Shown here piece after piece: positions 1-9,691 of a stretch of DNA of 64,000 nucleotides. A model generated the notes under the pieces. The model was not told the DNA's origin. It did no database searches and worked only from the letters and a program-made list of their open reading frames with translations. The DNA is taken from positions 248,001 to 312,000 of the forward strand of contig CAVYPM010000006.1 of the NCBI GenBank assembly GCA_963770375.1, read 5' to 3'. Both the position numbers and the translations under genes were made by a program. The DNA is from DASVBE01 sp963770375. GTDB lineage: Bacteria; Actinomycetota; Actinomycetes; Streptosporangiales; Streptosporangiaceae. How positions within the stretch are numbered: position 1 is the first letter of the stretch; every line of letters starts with the position of its first letter.

Positions 1-1046
1 TCGCCGAACGGGTACCGGCCCTGGTTCGCGGCCAGCATCCGCATCGACGGCTCGTACGACGACGCCTTCTCGCCGCCGATGCCGAGCACGGTGACGCTCC
101 TGGTGCAGATCGCCGAGTTGGGGTTCACCGGGACCGGGCCCATGTCCACGAACGTGCCGGCCTCGATCACCACGCCGCCGGTGCGTACCAGCGCCAGCGC
201 CTCGGTGAAGGTGTCAGGGAACCCGCTGCAGTCGATCACGATGTCGGCGCCCAGGCCGCGGGTGGCCGCAGCCACCGCGGCGGCCCGCTCAGGACCGTCC
301 GTCGCGGTCACATCCAGAAGCAGGTCCGCGCCGAACGTGCCTGCCATCTCCAGCCGGCCGCGGAGCCGGTCAGTGGCGATGATCGTGCTTGCGCCGGACA
401 GCCGCGCCTTGATCACGTGGCAGAGCCCGAGCGGTCCCACTCCGAGCACGGCGACCGTGTACCCGGACGGGCTGGCGCCCTGCAGGCCGAGCAGGGTCAT
501 CGCGGTCTCCACCCCGTGCGTCACCGCCATCACCTCGGTGAGTACCGCCACTTCGTCGGGCAGCTCCTCCGGCACCCGGAACAGCCGGCTGCGCGGCAGC
601 AGGTACAGGTACTCGGCCCAGCCGCCGAGCAGGTACGGCGGCTGGGCACAGTTCAGGCTGTTCCCGTAGTCCTCCAGGTGCTGGCAGAAGTAGTACGGGT
701 AGCCGCCGGTGCAGTAGTAGCACCGGCCGCACGGCACGTTGGCCCCGGGCACGACCCGGTCACCTGGGCGGAGTGGCTCGCCCGCCGAATCCCGTACCCC
801 TTCTCCTACGGCCACGATCGTCCCGACGTTCTCATGCCCGCAGATCAGCGGGTAGGCGATCTCCCGTTCGTGCGGGGTGCCGACGTACTGCCGGGACTCG
901 CCGCGGTAGGTGTGCTTGTCGGTGCCGCAGATGCCGGACAGCGACATCTTCAGGAGCACCGCGCCCGGGCCGGGGTCGCTGACCGGGAACTCCCGGACGC
1001 CAATGCGGCCCGGCGCCTCCATCACCGCGGCGCGGCTGGTCACCAT
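1..1046 (-). CDS. Zinc-binding alcohol dehydrogenase (3' end outside window)
   Basis: Medium-chain dehydrogenase that probably oxidises a sugar alcohol or related secondary alcohol with NAD(P). About 348 residues are visible from the ATG at 1046; the C-terminus lies beyond position 1. The N-terminal GroES-like part has the catalytic zinc signature CGTDKH and GHENVG. A structural-zinc region follows with closely spaced cysteines (PCGRCYYC and later). A Rossmann segment reads VAVLGVGPLGLC. The gene begins 5 bp after the stop of the isomerase gene at 1052 and shares its strand with the ABC importer upstream, so it is probably the distal catabolic gene of that operon. The substrate cannot be read from sequence. 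Confidence 0.9.
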   Translation of the reverse strand, partial: MVTSRAAVMEAPGRIGVREFPVSDPGPGAVLLKMSLSGICGTDKHTYRGESRQYVGTPHEREIAYPLICGHENVGTIVAVGEGVRDSAGEPLRPGDRVVPGANVPCGRCYYCTGGYPYYFCQHLEDYGNSLNCAQPPYLLGGWAEYLYLLPRSRLFRVPEELPDEVAVLTEVMAVTHGVETAMTLLGLQGASPSGYTVAVLGVGPLGLCHVIKARLSGASTIIATDRLRGRLEMAGTFGADLLLDVTATDGPERAAAVAAATRGLGADIVIDCSGFPDTFTEALALVRTGGVVIEAGTFVDMGPVPVNPNSAICTRSVTVLGIGGEKASSYEPSMRMLAANQGRYPFG

Positions 1047-1051
1047 CGGCG

Positions 1052-2014
1052 TCAGGCCCCCGGCGCGGGCGCCGCGGCCAGTGCCTGGCGCAGTCCCTCC
1101 AGGGAGGCCAGCACGCCGTCTTCCGGGGTCAGGTTCGGGTCCTCGTGCTCGATCGAGATCGTGTCCGTCAGGCCGGCCTGCTGCAGGGCCTGGACCAGGG
1201 CCACCCAGTCGGGCGCCGGGTGGCCGGCGCCGACCGCGCAGAAGTGCCAGGCCATGTCGGCCGGCGCGGCGCGGGGCCAGCCGAAGTCCAGGCTTCCGGT
1301 CATGGCCAGCCGGGCCGGGTCGATGAGCGTGTCCTTGCCGTGCGACCAGCCGATGAAGCCGTCCAGCGCGCCGATGACCCTGACCGGGTCCATGCCCTGC
1401 CACCAGAAGTGGCTGGGGTCCAGGTTGACCAGCACGTTGTCCCCGGTTACCTCGCGCAGCAGCAGGAACGACTCGGCGTTGTAGATCGAGGTGCCCGGGT
1501 GCAGCTCCAGGCAGATCCGCACCCCGGGCGCGGCCGTGGCGGCCCAGCGGGACAGTTCCCGCCAGTACGGCTCGATCCGCTCGCGCCACTGCCAGTCCCA
1601 CAGCCCTTCCATGTCGGGCAGCCAGGCGCCGCCGGCGAACACCGGCCAGCCACCGCCGCCCGGGCCGCCGGGGCAGCCGCTCATGGCCACTACCGTCGGG
1701 ACCCCGAGGCTGTGCGCCAGCTGCACGGTGGCCCGCAGGTCGGCGTCGTGCCTGCGGCCCACCGCCGGGTCCGGGTGCAGCGGGTTCCCCGACACGTTGA
1801 GCGCGCCGAGGGTAACCCCGTGCCCGGCCAGCTCACCGGTCAGCGCGTCCCGGGCCGCGGCGCTGGCGGACAGCTCGGCGAGGCTGGCGTGCGGCGCCGG
1901 CGAGTAGCCGCCGGTGCCGAACTCGACGCGGCTGATCCCGTGCCCGGCGCACCAGGCCAGCGCCTGCGACCGGGTCAGATGCTCGAAGGCGTCCGTGAGG
2001 AGCCCGATCTGCAT
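1052..2014 (-). CDS. Sugar phosphate isomerase/epimerase-like TIM-barrel protein
   Basis: A 320-residue AP-endonuclease-2-fold protein of the xylose-isomerase-like TIM-barrel group, which interconverts ketoses or their phosphates using a divalent metal. Plausible metal ligands lie in the C-terminal half: ICLELHPG, NLDPSHFWW, the WSHGKD strand and SIEHED near the end. It sits between a dehydrogenase (5 bp downstream) and a sugar-type ABC permease (28 bp upstream), all on the minus strand. A role in breaking down the imported carbohydrate is therefore likely, but the exact substrate is unknown. Confidence 0.88.
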   Translation of the reverse strand: MQIGLLTDAFEHLTRSQALAWCAGHGISRVEFGTGGYSPAPHASLAELSASAAARDALTGELAGHGVTLGALNVSGNPLHPDPAVGRRHDADLRATVQLAHSLGVPTVVAMSGCPGGPGGGGWPVFAGGAWLPDMEGLWDWQWRERIEPYWRELSRWAATAAPGVRICLELHPGTSIYNAESFLLLREVTGDNVLVNLDPSHFWWQGMDPVRVIGALDGFIGWSHGKDTLIDPARLAMTGSLDFGWPRAAPADMAWHFCAVGAGHPAPDWVALVQALQQAGLTDTISIEHEDPNLTPEDGVLASLEGLRQALAAAPAPGA

Positions 2015-2042
2015 GGCGCTAACCCCTTCTCCTGGCCTGACG

Positions 2043-2864
2043 TCACTTCACCGCTCCGAGCGTCATGCCCCGGACGAAGTGCCGCTGCACGATGAACGCG
2101 AAGATCAGGATGGGCAGCGCGCCGATGATGCCGCCCGCCGCCATCGGCCCCCACTCGACCTGGATCTTCCCGATCAGCGTGGAGATGCCGACCGGCACGG
2201 TCTGCGCGGCGGGCGTGGAGGTCATGGTCAGCGCGATGAGGAAGTCGTTGTAGGTGGTGATCACCGCGAAGATGGCCGTGGCGGCCAGCCCCGAGCTGGC
2301 CAGCGGCAGGATGATCCGGCGCAGCGCGGACAGCCGGCTGTCGCCGTCCACCAGCGCCGCGTCCTCGATATCAGTCGGGATCTCGGCCAGGAAGCTCTGC
2401 ATTATCCAGATGACGAAACTGGTGTTGATCCCGGTGTACAGCAGGATCAGGCCGAGCCTGGTGTTCAGCAGGCCGAACTTGGCCAGGATGATGTAGAAGG
2501 GCACCACCAGCAGGATCGGCGGCACCATCCGGACCAGCAGCGCGGCGAACAGGGCCTGGCCGTTCAGCCCGCCCGGCAGCTTGAAGCGGGCCAGCGCGTA
2601 CGCCGCGGGCGTGCCGATCAGCAGGCTGGCCAGCACCGACGCGCCCACGATCAGGATGCTGTTCACCAGGTACGCGCCAAAGTGGTACTGGGTGAACAGC
2701 GCGGTGTAGTTGCTCAGCGTGGGCTGCTTGGGCAGGGACGGCCCGCCGAAGATGTCCACCTGCCGCTTCAGCGAGACCGACAGCATCCACAGGAACGGGA
2801 GCAGGGAGCCGAAGATCACCAGGGCGATCGCCGCCCACCGCGCGTACCGGCCCGCCCGCTTCAC
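2043..2864 (-). CDS. Carbohydrate ABC transporter permease, MalG type
   Basis: A 273-residue inner-membrane permease of the MalG/LacG/UgpE branch (CUT1 family). It has about six hydrophobic segments and the cytoplasmic EAA loop, seen here as DIEDAALVDGDSRLSALRRI, which docks on the ATPase. I placed the start at the GTG at 2864 because it overlaps the stop of the partner permease by 4 bp (a coupled GTGA junction); the reading frame is open much further upstream, but that extension only reads antisense through other genes. The gene forms the importer together with 2861-3799, 3803-5182 and 5179-6294. Confidence 0.93.
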   Translation of the reverse strand: MKRAGRYARWAAIALVIFGSLLPFLWMLSVSLKRQVDIFGGPSLPKQPTLSNYTALFTQYHFGAYLVNSILIVGASVLASLLIGTPAAYALARFKLPGGLNGQALFAALLVRMVPPILLVVPFYIILAKFGLLNTRLGLILLYTGINTSFVIWIMQSFLAEIPTDIEDAALVDGDSRLSALRRIILPLASSGLAATAIFAVITTYNDFLIALTMTSTPAAQTVPVGISTLIGKIQVEWGPMAAGGIIGALPILIFAFIVQRHFVRGMTLGAVK

Positions 2865-3799
2865 TGGGCCACCCTCTTGGCCGCCCGCCGCATCAGCGAC
2901 AGCGCGACCAGCACCAGCAGGAGGGCGAACGCGAGCAGCGCGATCAGCATCGCGGCGCCGTGCCCGTAGTCGGTGAAGTTGAACGCCGTGTTGTACGCGT
3001 AGATGCTGATCAGCTGGGTGGCGGTGCCCGGCCCGCCGCGGGTGAGCACGAAGATCTGGTCGAACGTGCCGACCGCGTCGATCAGCCGGAGCACCACCCC
3101 GACGGCCAGAACCGGCAGCAGCAGCGGCAGCGTGTGGTTGAAGAACAGCCGGACCGGGCCGGCCCCGTCCACCGCCGCGGCCTCCAGCGGCTCCTGCGGG
3201 ATCGACTGCAGCCCGGCCAGGCAGATCAGGAACAGCAGCGGCGTCCACTCCCATACATCGACCAGGACCAGCCCGAAGAACGCCGAGCCCTGATGCGAGA
3301 GCACGTTCGGCGCGCCCAGGCCCAGCGAGGTGAACAGCGGGTTCACGAACCCGGTCTCGGACTCGTAGATGAGCCGCCAGATCACCCCGACCACCACCGG
3401 GGCCACGGTCATCGGCGCGAGGATGGACATCCGGATCCACCGGGCGCCGCGCACGACGTTGGCCACCAGCAGCGCGAGGCCCAGCCCGAGCACGGTCTCC
3501 ACGGTCACGGCGATCAGGACGAACTTGAGCGTCACCTCCATCGCCTGCCAGAACACCGGGTCGTGCCAGGTGTCGGTGTAGTTCTTCAGCCCGGCCCCGG
3601 CCACCGGCCGGCCGTACAGGTAGGTGGTCAGGCTCGCGTGCACGCCGGCGTAGATCGGGTAGATGGCGACCAGCCCGAGCGTGATCGCGGCCGGCAGCAG
3701 CAGCAGCCAGGGCAGGGCGCGGTCGAGCCCGGCCCGCCGCCCCGCGTCGGGACGGCGGCCGGGCTCGCTCGGGCGGACAGGCGCCGCAGTGACTGCCAT
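2861..3799 (-). CDS. Carbohydrate ABC transporter permease, MalF type
   Basis: A 312-residue partner permease of the CUT1 family. After a short basic N-terminus, about six membrane segments follow. The EAA-type loop near residue 215 reads PLEAAAVDGAGPVRLFFNH. Start is the ATG at 3799, only 3 bp from the stop of the binding-protein gene. Gene order (binding protein, MalF, MalG) is typical for this family. The heterodimer should form the membrane channel of a sugar, polyol or glycoside importer. Confidence 0.93.
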   Translation of the reverse strand: MAVTAAPVRPSEPGRRPDAGRRAGLDRALPWLLLLPAAITLGLVAIYPIYAGVHASLTTYLYGRPVAGAGLKNYTDTWHDPVFWQAMEVTLKFVLIAVTVETVLGLGLALLVANVVRGARWIRMSILAPMTVAPVVVGVIWRLIYESETGFVNPLFTSLGLGAPNVLSHQGSAFFGLVLVDVWEWTPLLFLICLAGLQSIPQEPLEAAAVDGAGPVRLFFNHTLPLLLPVLAVGVVLRLIDAVGTFDQIFVLTRGGPGTATQLISIYAYNTAFNFTDYGHGAAMLIALLAFALLLVLVALSLMRRAAKRVAQ

Positions 3800-3802
3800 C
3801 GA

Positions 3803-5178
3803 TCAGAAGTAGATGTTCTTGTTCTGCTCCAGCACGGCCTGCATCTGGCCCTTGGCCACGTTCAGGTACTTCTGCGCGATCTGGTCGTAGCCGCCCTTCT
3901 GCTGCAGCGCCTGCACCAGGGCCAGGTTCAGCTGGGTGCCGAGGATGTCCTCGAACTTGGGCTCGTCCGGGGTGCGCGGCTTGGGCGTGGACAGCTGCAC
4001 CGACTGCGCGATGGCCGGCAGCCAGCGGTACTTCTGCACCGCCTGCGGGTCGTTCAGCGCGGTCTTGGTGACCGCCGCGCTGCCGCCCTCGCGGGCGAAC
4101 TGGGTCTGGATCCGGTCGCTGGTGAACCACTCGAGGAACTTCACGGCGCCGTCCGGGTTCGGCGAGCCCGAGGCGATGCCGCAGATGAAGGTGCCGATCG
4201 CCGGGCCGTTCTTGACCTGCTTCGGCGTGGTGGCCATGTCGATCTTCCCGACGACCTTGGAGTCCGACGGGTTGTCGATCTCGGTCACCGCGGTGCCGGT
4301 GTACTCGGTCAGGGCCATGCACTTGCCCTGCAGCATCAGCGAGGTTTCCTGGTCGGTGTCGAACTCGGGGGTGGACGCGGCCATGTACGGCAGGAAGGTC
4401 AGCAGCCGCTCGAGCGCGGCCACGCCCTCCGGTCCGGCGAAGCCCGGCGACCAGTCGTCGTTCACGAAGTTCCCGCCGTAGGAGTTGAGCAGCGGCAGGT
4501 AGGTCTGCACCACCGGGTTGCCCTTGACCCCGCGCGCCGACCAGCCGTACAGCTGCGGCGGGTGCGCCTTCTTCTTCATCGCCGTGTAGATGTCGTCCCA
4601 GGTCTCCGGGGGCGAGCTGAAGTGCCGCGTGTCGTAGTAGAGCAGGTTGACGTCGTCGATGATGACCAGCGAGTACAGCGCCGGGGTGTCGTTCTTGAAG
4701 GCCTTCAGCCGGGCCCCTTCCTTCGGCGGCCAGTAGCCCTGGTCCAGGCCCTTGGACAGGATGTCAGGGTTCACCTTGAGGCCCAGTTTGTCCAGGTTCT
4801 GCACGATGCCGCCGGCCGCGAACTCGGGCACCCAGTTGTCGTCCATCACGTAGATGTCGTAGGCGCCGGTCTTGTTCAGTCCGTCGCTCTTGCATGCCTG
4901 GTACCAGGCGTCGTAGCTGGTCTCCGAGTACTGGACCTGGACGCCCGTCTCCTGCTGGTACTGCTTGACGTACTTGTCGCGGAACGGGGCCATCGCCGGG
5001 TCCTGGAAGCTGCCGATGATGACCTTCTTGCTGCTGCCGCTGGCGCTGCCGCCGCCGCTGCCCCCGGACGAGCCGCAGGCGGCCAGCAGCGGGGCCGCCG
5101 CGGCGGCGGCCACGCCAAGACCAGCGCCCTTGAGCACCGAGCGGCGGGACCACTTCATTGAGGGACCGCTTCCTGAGG

Positions 5179-5182
<4 letters not shown>
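3803..5182 (-). CDS. Extracellular solute-binding lipoprotein, sugar ABC importer
   Basis: A 459-residue family-1 extracellular binding protein. The N-terminus carries two arginines (SRRSVLKGAGLG) followed by a hydrophobic stretch and a lipobox ending LLAACGSS. It is therefore probably a Tat-exported lipoprotein anchored outside the membrane. The ATG at 5182 is chosen because a GAAGGAG ribosome site lies 6 nt upstream and the ATG overlaps the ATPase stop (ATGA). A second in-frame ATG at 5158 is possible. It captures the solute for the permeases that follow within 3 bp. Confidence 0.93.
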
Positions 5183-6294
<1,112 letters not shown>

Positions 6295-6435
6295 CCTTAG
6301 GCCGCCCGCCTGGGGAGCCCGTGGCCGAGGCCGGCCTGGACGTCTGCTACGCGCTGGCTCACTGCGCCTCGCCGTCCTTCCCCAGGGCGGTTGCTGACCC
6401 GGTGGCTGATCATGCGCCAGCAGTATCCCGACCAT

Positions 6436-6540
6436 AATGAAAAATTGTCAATACTTATTTACATTACATCCTGACCAGGTTAACCCTCCGCTGGCCAGAT
6501 TGGCCACCGCCGCCGGACCGTCGTGACATCGCCGTGACGT
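6436..6540 (-). promoter_or_regulatory. AT-rich promoter region of the sugar ABC operon with candidate GntR operator
   Basis: This gap between the ATPase gene and the GntR gene contains a conspicuously AT-rich run at 6436-6470. It includes TTGTCAATACTT at 6445-6456, which differs at two positions from a palindromic site at 7375-7386 on the other side of the gntR gene. The shared TTGTCA[AG]TAC core fits the GT-N-TA-N-AC style recognised by HutC-type GntR regulators. The -35 and -10 boxes were not assigned with confidence. Confidence 0.5.
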
Positions 6541-6557
6541 CGTGACGCCGCCGGGCG

Positions 6558-7316
6558 TCAGTGCATCCGCAGGCTGGTGCGCAGCGAGTAGCGCGAGGCG
6601 CGGTAGACGTGCTGGCCGAACTCCACCGGCCGGTCCCGGTCGTCGAGGACGGTCCGCTCCATGGTCAGCAGCGCCGCGCCGCGCGGCTCGTCCAGCAGCC
6701 GCGCCTCGGCGGCCAGCGCGTTCTTGGCGCTCATCCGCTGGGTGGCCGAGGTCAGCGCGATGCCCGCGGCCCGCAGGATCTCGTACAGGCCGTGGGTTTC
6801 CAGCGCCTCGTCGTTGAGCCGCACCAGGGCCGCGGGCAGGAAGTTGTGCATCAGCGCGATCGGCTCGCCGTCCGCGAACCTGATCCGCTCCAGGCAGATG
6901 ACCAGCGAGCCCTCCGGCAGCTCGAGCGCGGCCGCGACGCTCTCGCTGGCCACCGCCACCTCGTTGCGCAGCACCTTGGTGGCCGGCTGCTGCCCGGCCC
7001 GGATCAGGTCGTCGTGCAGGCTGGTCAGCTGGACGTCGCGGTTGAGCTTCTCCCTGGTGACCACGGTCCCGTAGCCGCGTTTGCGGGCCACCATGCCCCG
7101 CTCGGCCAGGTAGCCGAACGCGGCCCGCACCGTGGGCCGGGACAGCCCGAGCTCGCGGGCCAGCGCGACCTCGTTCTCCAGCCGGGTGCCGACCGGCAGG
7201 CTGCCCGACCGGATCTCCGCCTCCAGGTGCTGGGCCAGCTGGAAGTAGAGCGGGACCGGGCTGCTGCGGTCGATGCTGACACCCCGGAGCTCGCTGGTCA
7301 CGTTCAGACGCGGCAT
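6558..7316 (-). CDS. GntR family transcriptional regulator, HutC subfamily
   Basis: A 253-residue regulator with an N-terminal winged helix-turn-helix (VALARELGLSRPTVRAAFGY, about residues 50-70) and a C-terminal UTRA-like ligand-binding domain (LEDE-type loop, ERIRFADGEPIALMHNF). I prefer the ATG at 7316, preceded by a GGAGG stretch about 10 nt upstream; an in-frame ATG at 7355 also exists. It lies between the sugar importer operon and the divergent aldolase gene. Similar short sites flank it on both sides, so it probably represses both units until a sugar phosphate binds. Confidence 0.92.
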   Translation of the reverse strand: MPRLNVTSELRGVSIDRSSPVPLYFQLAQHLEAEIRSGSLPVGTRLENEVALARELGLSRPTVRAAFGYLAERGMVARKRGYGTVVTREKLNRDVQLTSLHDDLIRAGQQPATKVLRNEVAVASESVAAALELPEGSLVICLERIRFADGEPIALMHNFLPAALVRLNDEALETHGLYEILRAAGIALTSATQRMSAKNALAAEARLLDEPRGAALLTMERTVLDDRDRPVEFGQHVYRASRYSLRTSLRMH

Positions 7317-7374
7317 CCCCGGCGGCCTCCGTAGCCCATGGGCGGACCTGCCCACCCTGGCCGGGCAGGTCCGT

Positions 7375-7386
7375 TTGTCAGTACAA
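7375..7386. promoter_or_regulatory. Candidate GntR operator between gntR and aldolase gene
   Basis: TTGTCAGTACAA is an interrupted palindrome (TTGT-N4-ACAA). It lies directly upstream of a TTGACT -35-like hexamer at 7391-7396 that faces the aldolase gene. A near copy occurs at 6445-6456 in the importer promoter. The site position and its repetition support control by the adjacent GntR protein; no binding data can be inferred. Confidence 0.5.
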
Positions 7387-7484
7387 AATCTTGACTAGCC
7401 TAGCTCACGAATGCGAGCATTCCTTGACCTCACCAGAGGATACTTTCCGCCGCGCGCCGTCGGCCCGACCGGAGGAGACGCCAG

Positions 7485-8357
7485 GTGCTCGAGGGCCAGC
7501 GGGAGATGATCCTCGAAACCCGGGCCCGTACTCCCTCCGCCGTGGCGCAGGCCGCCGCCCAGCGCAAGCGCCGGGCCTGGCTGGGCCCGTCCGGCCGGCT
7601 GATGATCATCGCGGCGGATCACCCGGCCCGCGGCTCTCTCGGGGCCGGCGGCCGTCCGCTGGCCATGGCCAACCGGATCGACCTGCTCGACCGGATCCTG
7701 GTCGCGCTCGGCCGGCCGGGCGTGGACGGCGTGCTGGCCACCGCGGACGTCATGGAGGACCTGCTCCTGCTCGGCGCGCTCGACGGCAAGCTGGCCATCG
7801 GGTCGATGAACCGCGGCGGGATCACCGGGGCGGCCTTCGAGTTCGACGACCGGTTCACCGGCTACCGCGCGGCGGCGATTGCGGCGGCCGGCCTGGACGG
7901 CGGGAAGATGCTGCTCCGCATGGACCTGGCCGACCCGGCCACCGCCGCCACGCTGGCGGCCTGCGCGGGCGCGGTCAGCGAGCTGGCCGCGCTCGGCGTG
8001 CCGGCCATCGTCGAGCCGTTCATCGTGCGCCGGGAGGCCGGCCGCTCCCGCAACGACCTGACCCCCGACGCGGTGATCAGGTCGATCGCGATCGCGTCCG
8101 GCCTCGGCGACACCTCGGCCTACACCTGGCTGAAGATCCCCGTGGTGGACGACATGGACCGGGTCGCCGAGGCCTCGACGCTGCCCACCGTGCTCCTCGG
8201 CGGGGACTCAGGCGAGGCGCCGGACGAGATGTTCGCCCGCTGGCAGCAGGCCCTGCAGCTGCCGAACGTCCGGGGCCTGGCGGTGGGCCGGAACATCCTC
8301 TACCCGCCGGGCGACGACGTGGCCGCCGCCGTGGACACCGCGGTCAGCCTGCTGTGA
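7485..8357 (+). CDS. Class I aldolase-like TIM-barrel protein, Cgl0159 family
   Basis: A 290-residue protein resembling the Cgl0159/DeoC-FbaB-like (beta/alpha)8 family often found with inositol and polyol catabolic genes. The strand MIIAADHPARGS near the N-terminus and the strand AYTWLKIPVV, whose lysine is a candidate Schiff-base residue, fit a class I aldolase. The start is a GTG at 7485 with GGAGGAG at 7471-7477. It diverges from the gntR gene and shares an operator-like motif with the importer, so it probably cleaves a phosphorylated intermediate of the imported sugar. Confidence 0.85.
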   Translation: MLEGQREMILETRARTPSAVAQAAAQRKRRAWLGPSGRLMIIAADHPARGSLGAGGRPLAMANRIDLLDRILVALGRPGVDGVLATADVMEDLLLLGALDGKLAIGSMNRGGITGAAFEFDDRFTGYRAAAIAAAGLDGGKMLLRMDLADPATAATLAACAGAVSELAALGVPAIVEPFIVRREAGRSRNDLTPDAVIRSIAIASGLGDTSAYTWLKIPVVDDMDRVAEASTLPTVLLGGDSGEAPDEMFARWQQALQLPNVRGLAVGRNILYPPGDDVAAAVDTAVSLL

Positions 8358-8388
8358 CGCCGGGGCACAGGCGGCCAGCGCCCCGGCG
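8358..8388. terminator. Bidirectional hairpin between convergent genes
   Basis: A 9-bp perfect GC stem (CGCCGGGGC at 8358-8366 with GCCCCGGCG at 8380-8388) lies directly after the aldolase stop and before the convergent lipoprotein stop. There is no U-tract, as is common in high-GC actinobacteria. Confidence 0.6.
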
Positions 8389-8399
8389 CCCAGCCGTCA

Positions 8400-8930
8400 C
8401 TAGTCCTCGTCGATCTTGCTGCCCTTGGCGTTGAGCACGTACCACTCCGCGCCGAACGCCGACATGCCCTGGCCCAGGGCCGTGCCGGGGCCCGCGTCGC
8501 CGGAGTAGTAGTACAGCGGGTGCCCGGCGTAGGTCACCTGCGTGCTTCCGTCCGCCCGCTTGACCGTGCCGAGCAGCGACTTGTCGAGCCCGCTGCCCGT
8601 GGACGGCATGCTACTGACCGTTACCGGGGGCCAGAACTTCGTGCACGCCCCCGCGCAGGTGGGCTTGCCGTTCTTATCTGCCTCGAACAGGTACACAGTC
8701 TTGCCGTCCGGGCCCACCAGGGTCGGGTCCTCGATGCCCTTGACCGGCTTCAGCGACACCGTCGCCGCACTGCCTTCCGGCGCGCTCGACGGGCTGCTCG
8801 CCGCCGGCGACGCCGTGGCCTCGGGCGGTGAGGTCTGCGGTGTCGAGCTCCCTGACCCGCTGGATCCGCAAGCTGCCAGCATCAACCCGGCCATCACCGC
8901 TCCTGCAGCGCTGGCCACGAGGGTCCGCAC
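8400..8930 (-). CDS. Secreted lipoprotein with COG4315/PF03640 repeats
   Basis: A 176-residue lipoprotein. The signal peptide ends in the lipobox GLMLAACGSS, followed by a Ser/Pro/Ala-rich linker (residues about 25-55). A globular region then has two repeats typical of COG4315 proteins: VGPDGKTVYLFEADKNGKPTC followed by CAGACTKFWPPV, and later AGHPLYYYSGD. Proteins of this kind are extracellular; some have been linked to electron-transfer or heme contexts, but the function is not established. It converges with the aldolase gene and has its own short upstream region. Confidence 0.88.
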   Translation of the reverse strand: MRTLVASAAGAVMAGLMLAACGSSGSGSSTPQTSPPEATASPAASSPSSAPEGSAATVSLKPVKGIEDPTLVGPDGKTVYLFEADKNGKPTCAGACTKFWPPVTVSSMPSTGSGLDKSLLGTVKRADGSTQVTYAGHPLYYYSGDAGPGTALGQGMSAFGAEWYVLNAKGSKIDED

Positions 8931-9041
8931 ATCTCCTCCATAGATCGGGGCCCCAATCCCCGGACGCTCTGCTTCCAGAGCATCGGCCAGCCCGGGGGAA
9001 CTAGTTCAACGGTTAAACGGCTCCCTGCTCAGGCGCAGTTC

Positions 9042-9074
9042 ACCGGTTTCCGCGCGGACCGCGCGGAAACCGGT
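9042..9074. terminator. Perfect 16-bp GC hairpin
   Basis: ACCGGTTTCCGCGCGG at 9042-9057 is exactly complementary to 9059-9074 with a single central base. It lies downstream of the truncated TetR-like gene (minus strand) and upstream of the lipoprotein gene. It most likely terminates minus-strand transcription coming from 9106-9540. Confidence 0.6.
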
Positions 9075-9105
9075 CTCAGTTGAGTCACGGGCCGGTGAAA
9101 TCCGT

Positions 9106-9540
9106 CTACCGGAGGTCCGGCGGCGGGCCGAGGAACTGGGCCAGGGCCGCCCGGATCGCGGGACGGCCCTGGCCGGCCGCGAGTTCCAGCAGGGCGGCCT
9201 CCACCACGAGGCCGTTCCACAGCGCGGCCGACTCGGCCGGGTTCGGCCAGCCCAGCTCGGTGAAATCGGGCGTGATCAGCTCCACCACATGGCTGTTCCG
9301 CTCAGCGATGGCCGCGGCGATCTGCGGCTCGGCCCTGGCCTCGAGCAGCAGCGCGCGGGTCCCGCGGTGCCGCAGGCAGCCGTCCAGGTAGGCGCCGGCC
9401 GCGGCAGCCGGTCCCGCCCGGCAGGGATCTGCCGGGACGCTAAGCAGGTGGCCTGAAACGGCGCTGAAACTGAGCTCCCCCGGTCCTTGAGAAGCCAGCG
9501 GCGGGCCCGGCCTGAGCCGATCGCAACCGAACCCGGGCAA
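9106..9540 (-). pseudogene. TetR family regulator, C-terminal remnant
   Basis: Up to 144 codons are open, and the recognisable part is only the ligand-binding half of a TetR-type regulator. It has a helix reading YLDGCLRHRGTRALLLEARA, then PEIAAAIAERN-like and NGLVVEAALLELAAGQGRPAIRAALAQFLG helices. The N-terminal helix-turn-helix is missing in all frames upstream. The first 40 residues of the open frame look non-coding. A 38-bp perfect palindrome at 9565-9602 lies just beyond the broken end. I read it as a decayed gene rather than a short functional protein. Confidence 0.6.
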
Positions 9541-9564
9541 CGCGTCCCGGGCGATACGGCAACG

Positions 9565-9602
9565 GCCGTGGGCGGCCGGCCAGCTGGCCGGCCGCCCACG
9601 GC
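9565..9602. repeat. 38-bp perfect palindrome
   Basis: The sequence is self-complementary over its whole length, centred on CCAGCTGG, with arms starting GCCGTGGGCGGCCGG. It could form a long cruciform or hairpin terminator. It lies at the truncated edge of the TetR remnant and before the small secreted-type gene on the same strand. Confidence 0.75.
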
Positions 9603-9691
9603 GTGCCTGAATACCGGTGACCCGCAGACCCCTCGCGGGCCAGGCCGCCGCCCCGTCAGGGCCGGCCCGGCGCCGCCCGCCGGGCCGGCGG

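Noticed and set aside
2960..5161. 733-codon plus-strand frame across the sugar importer genes
   Set aside because: Spans three obvious minus-strand genes and has shadow composition.
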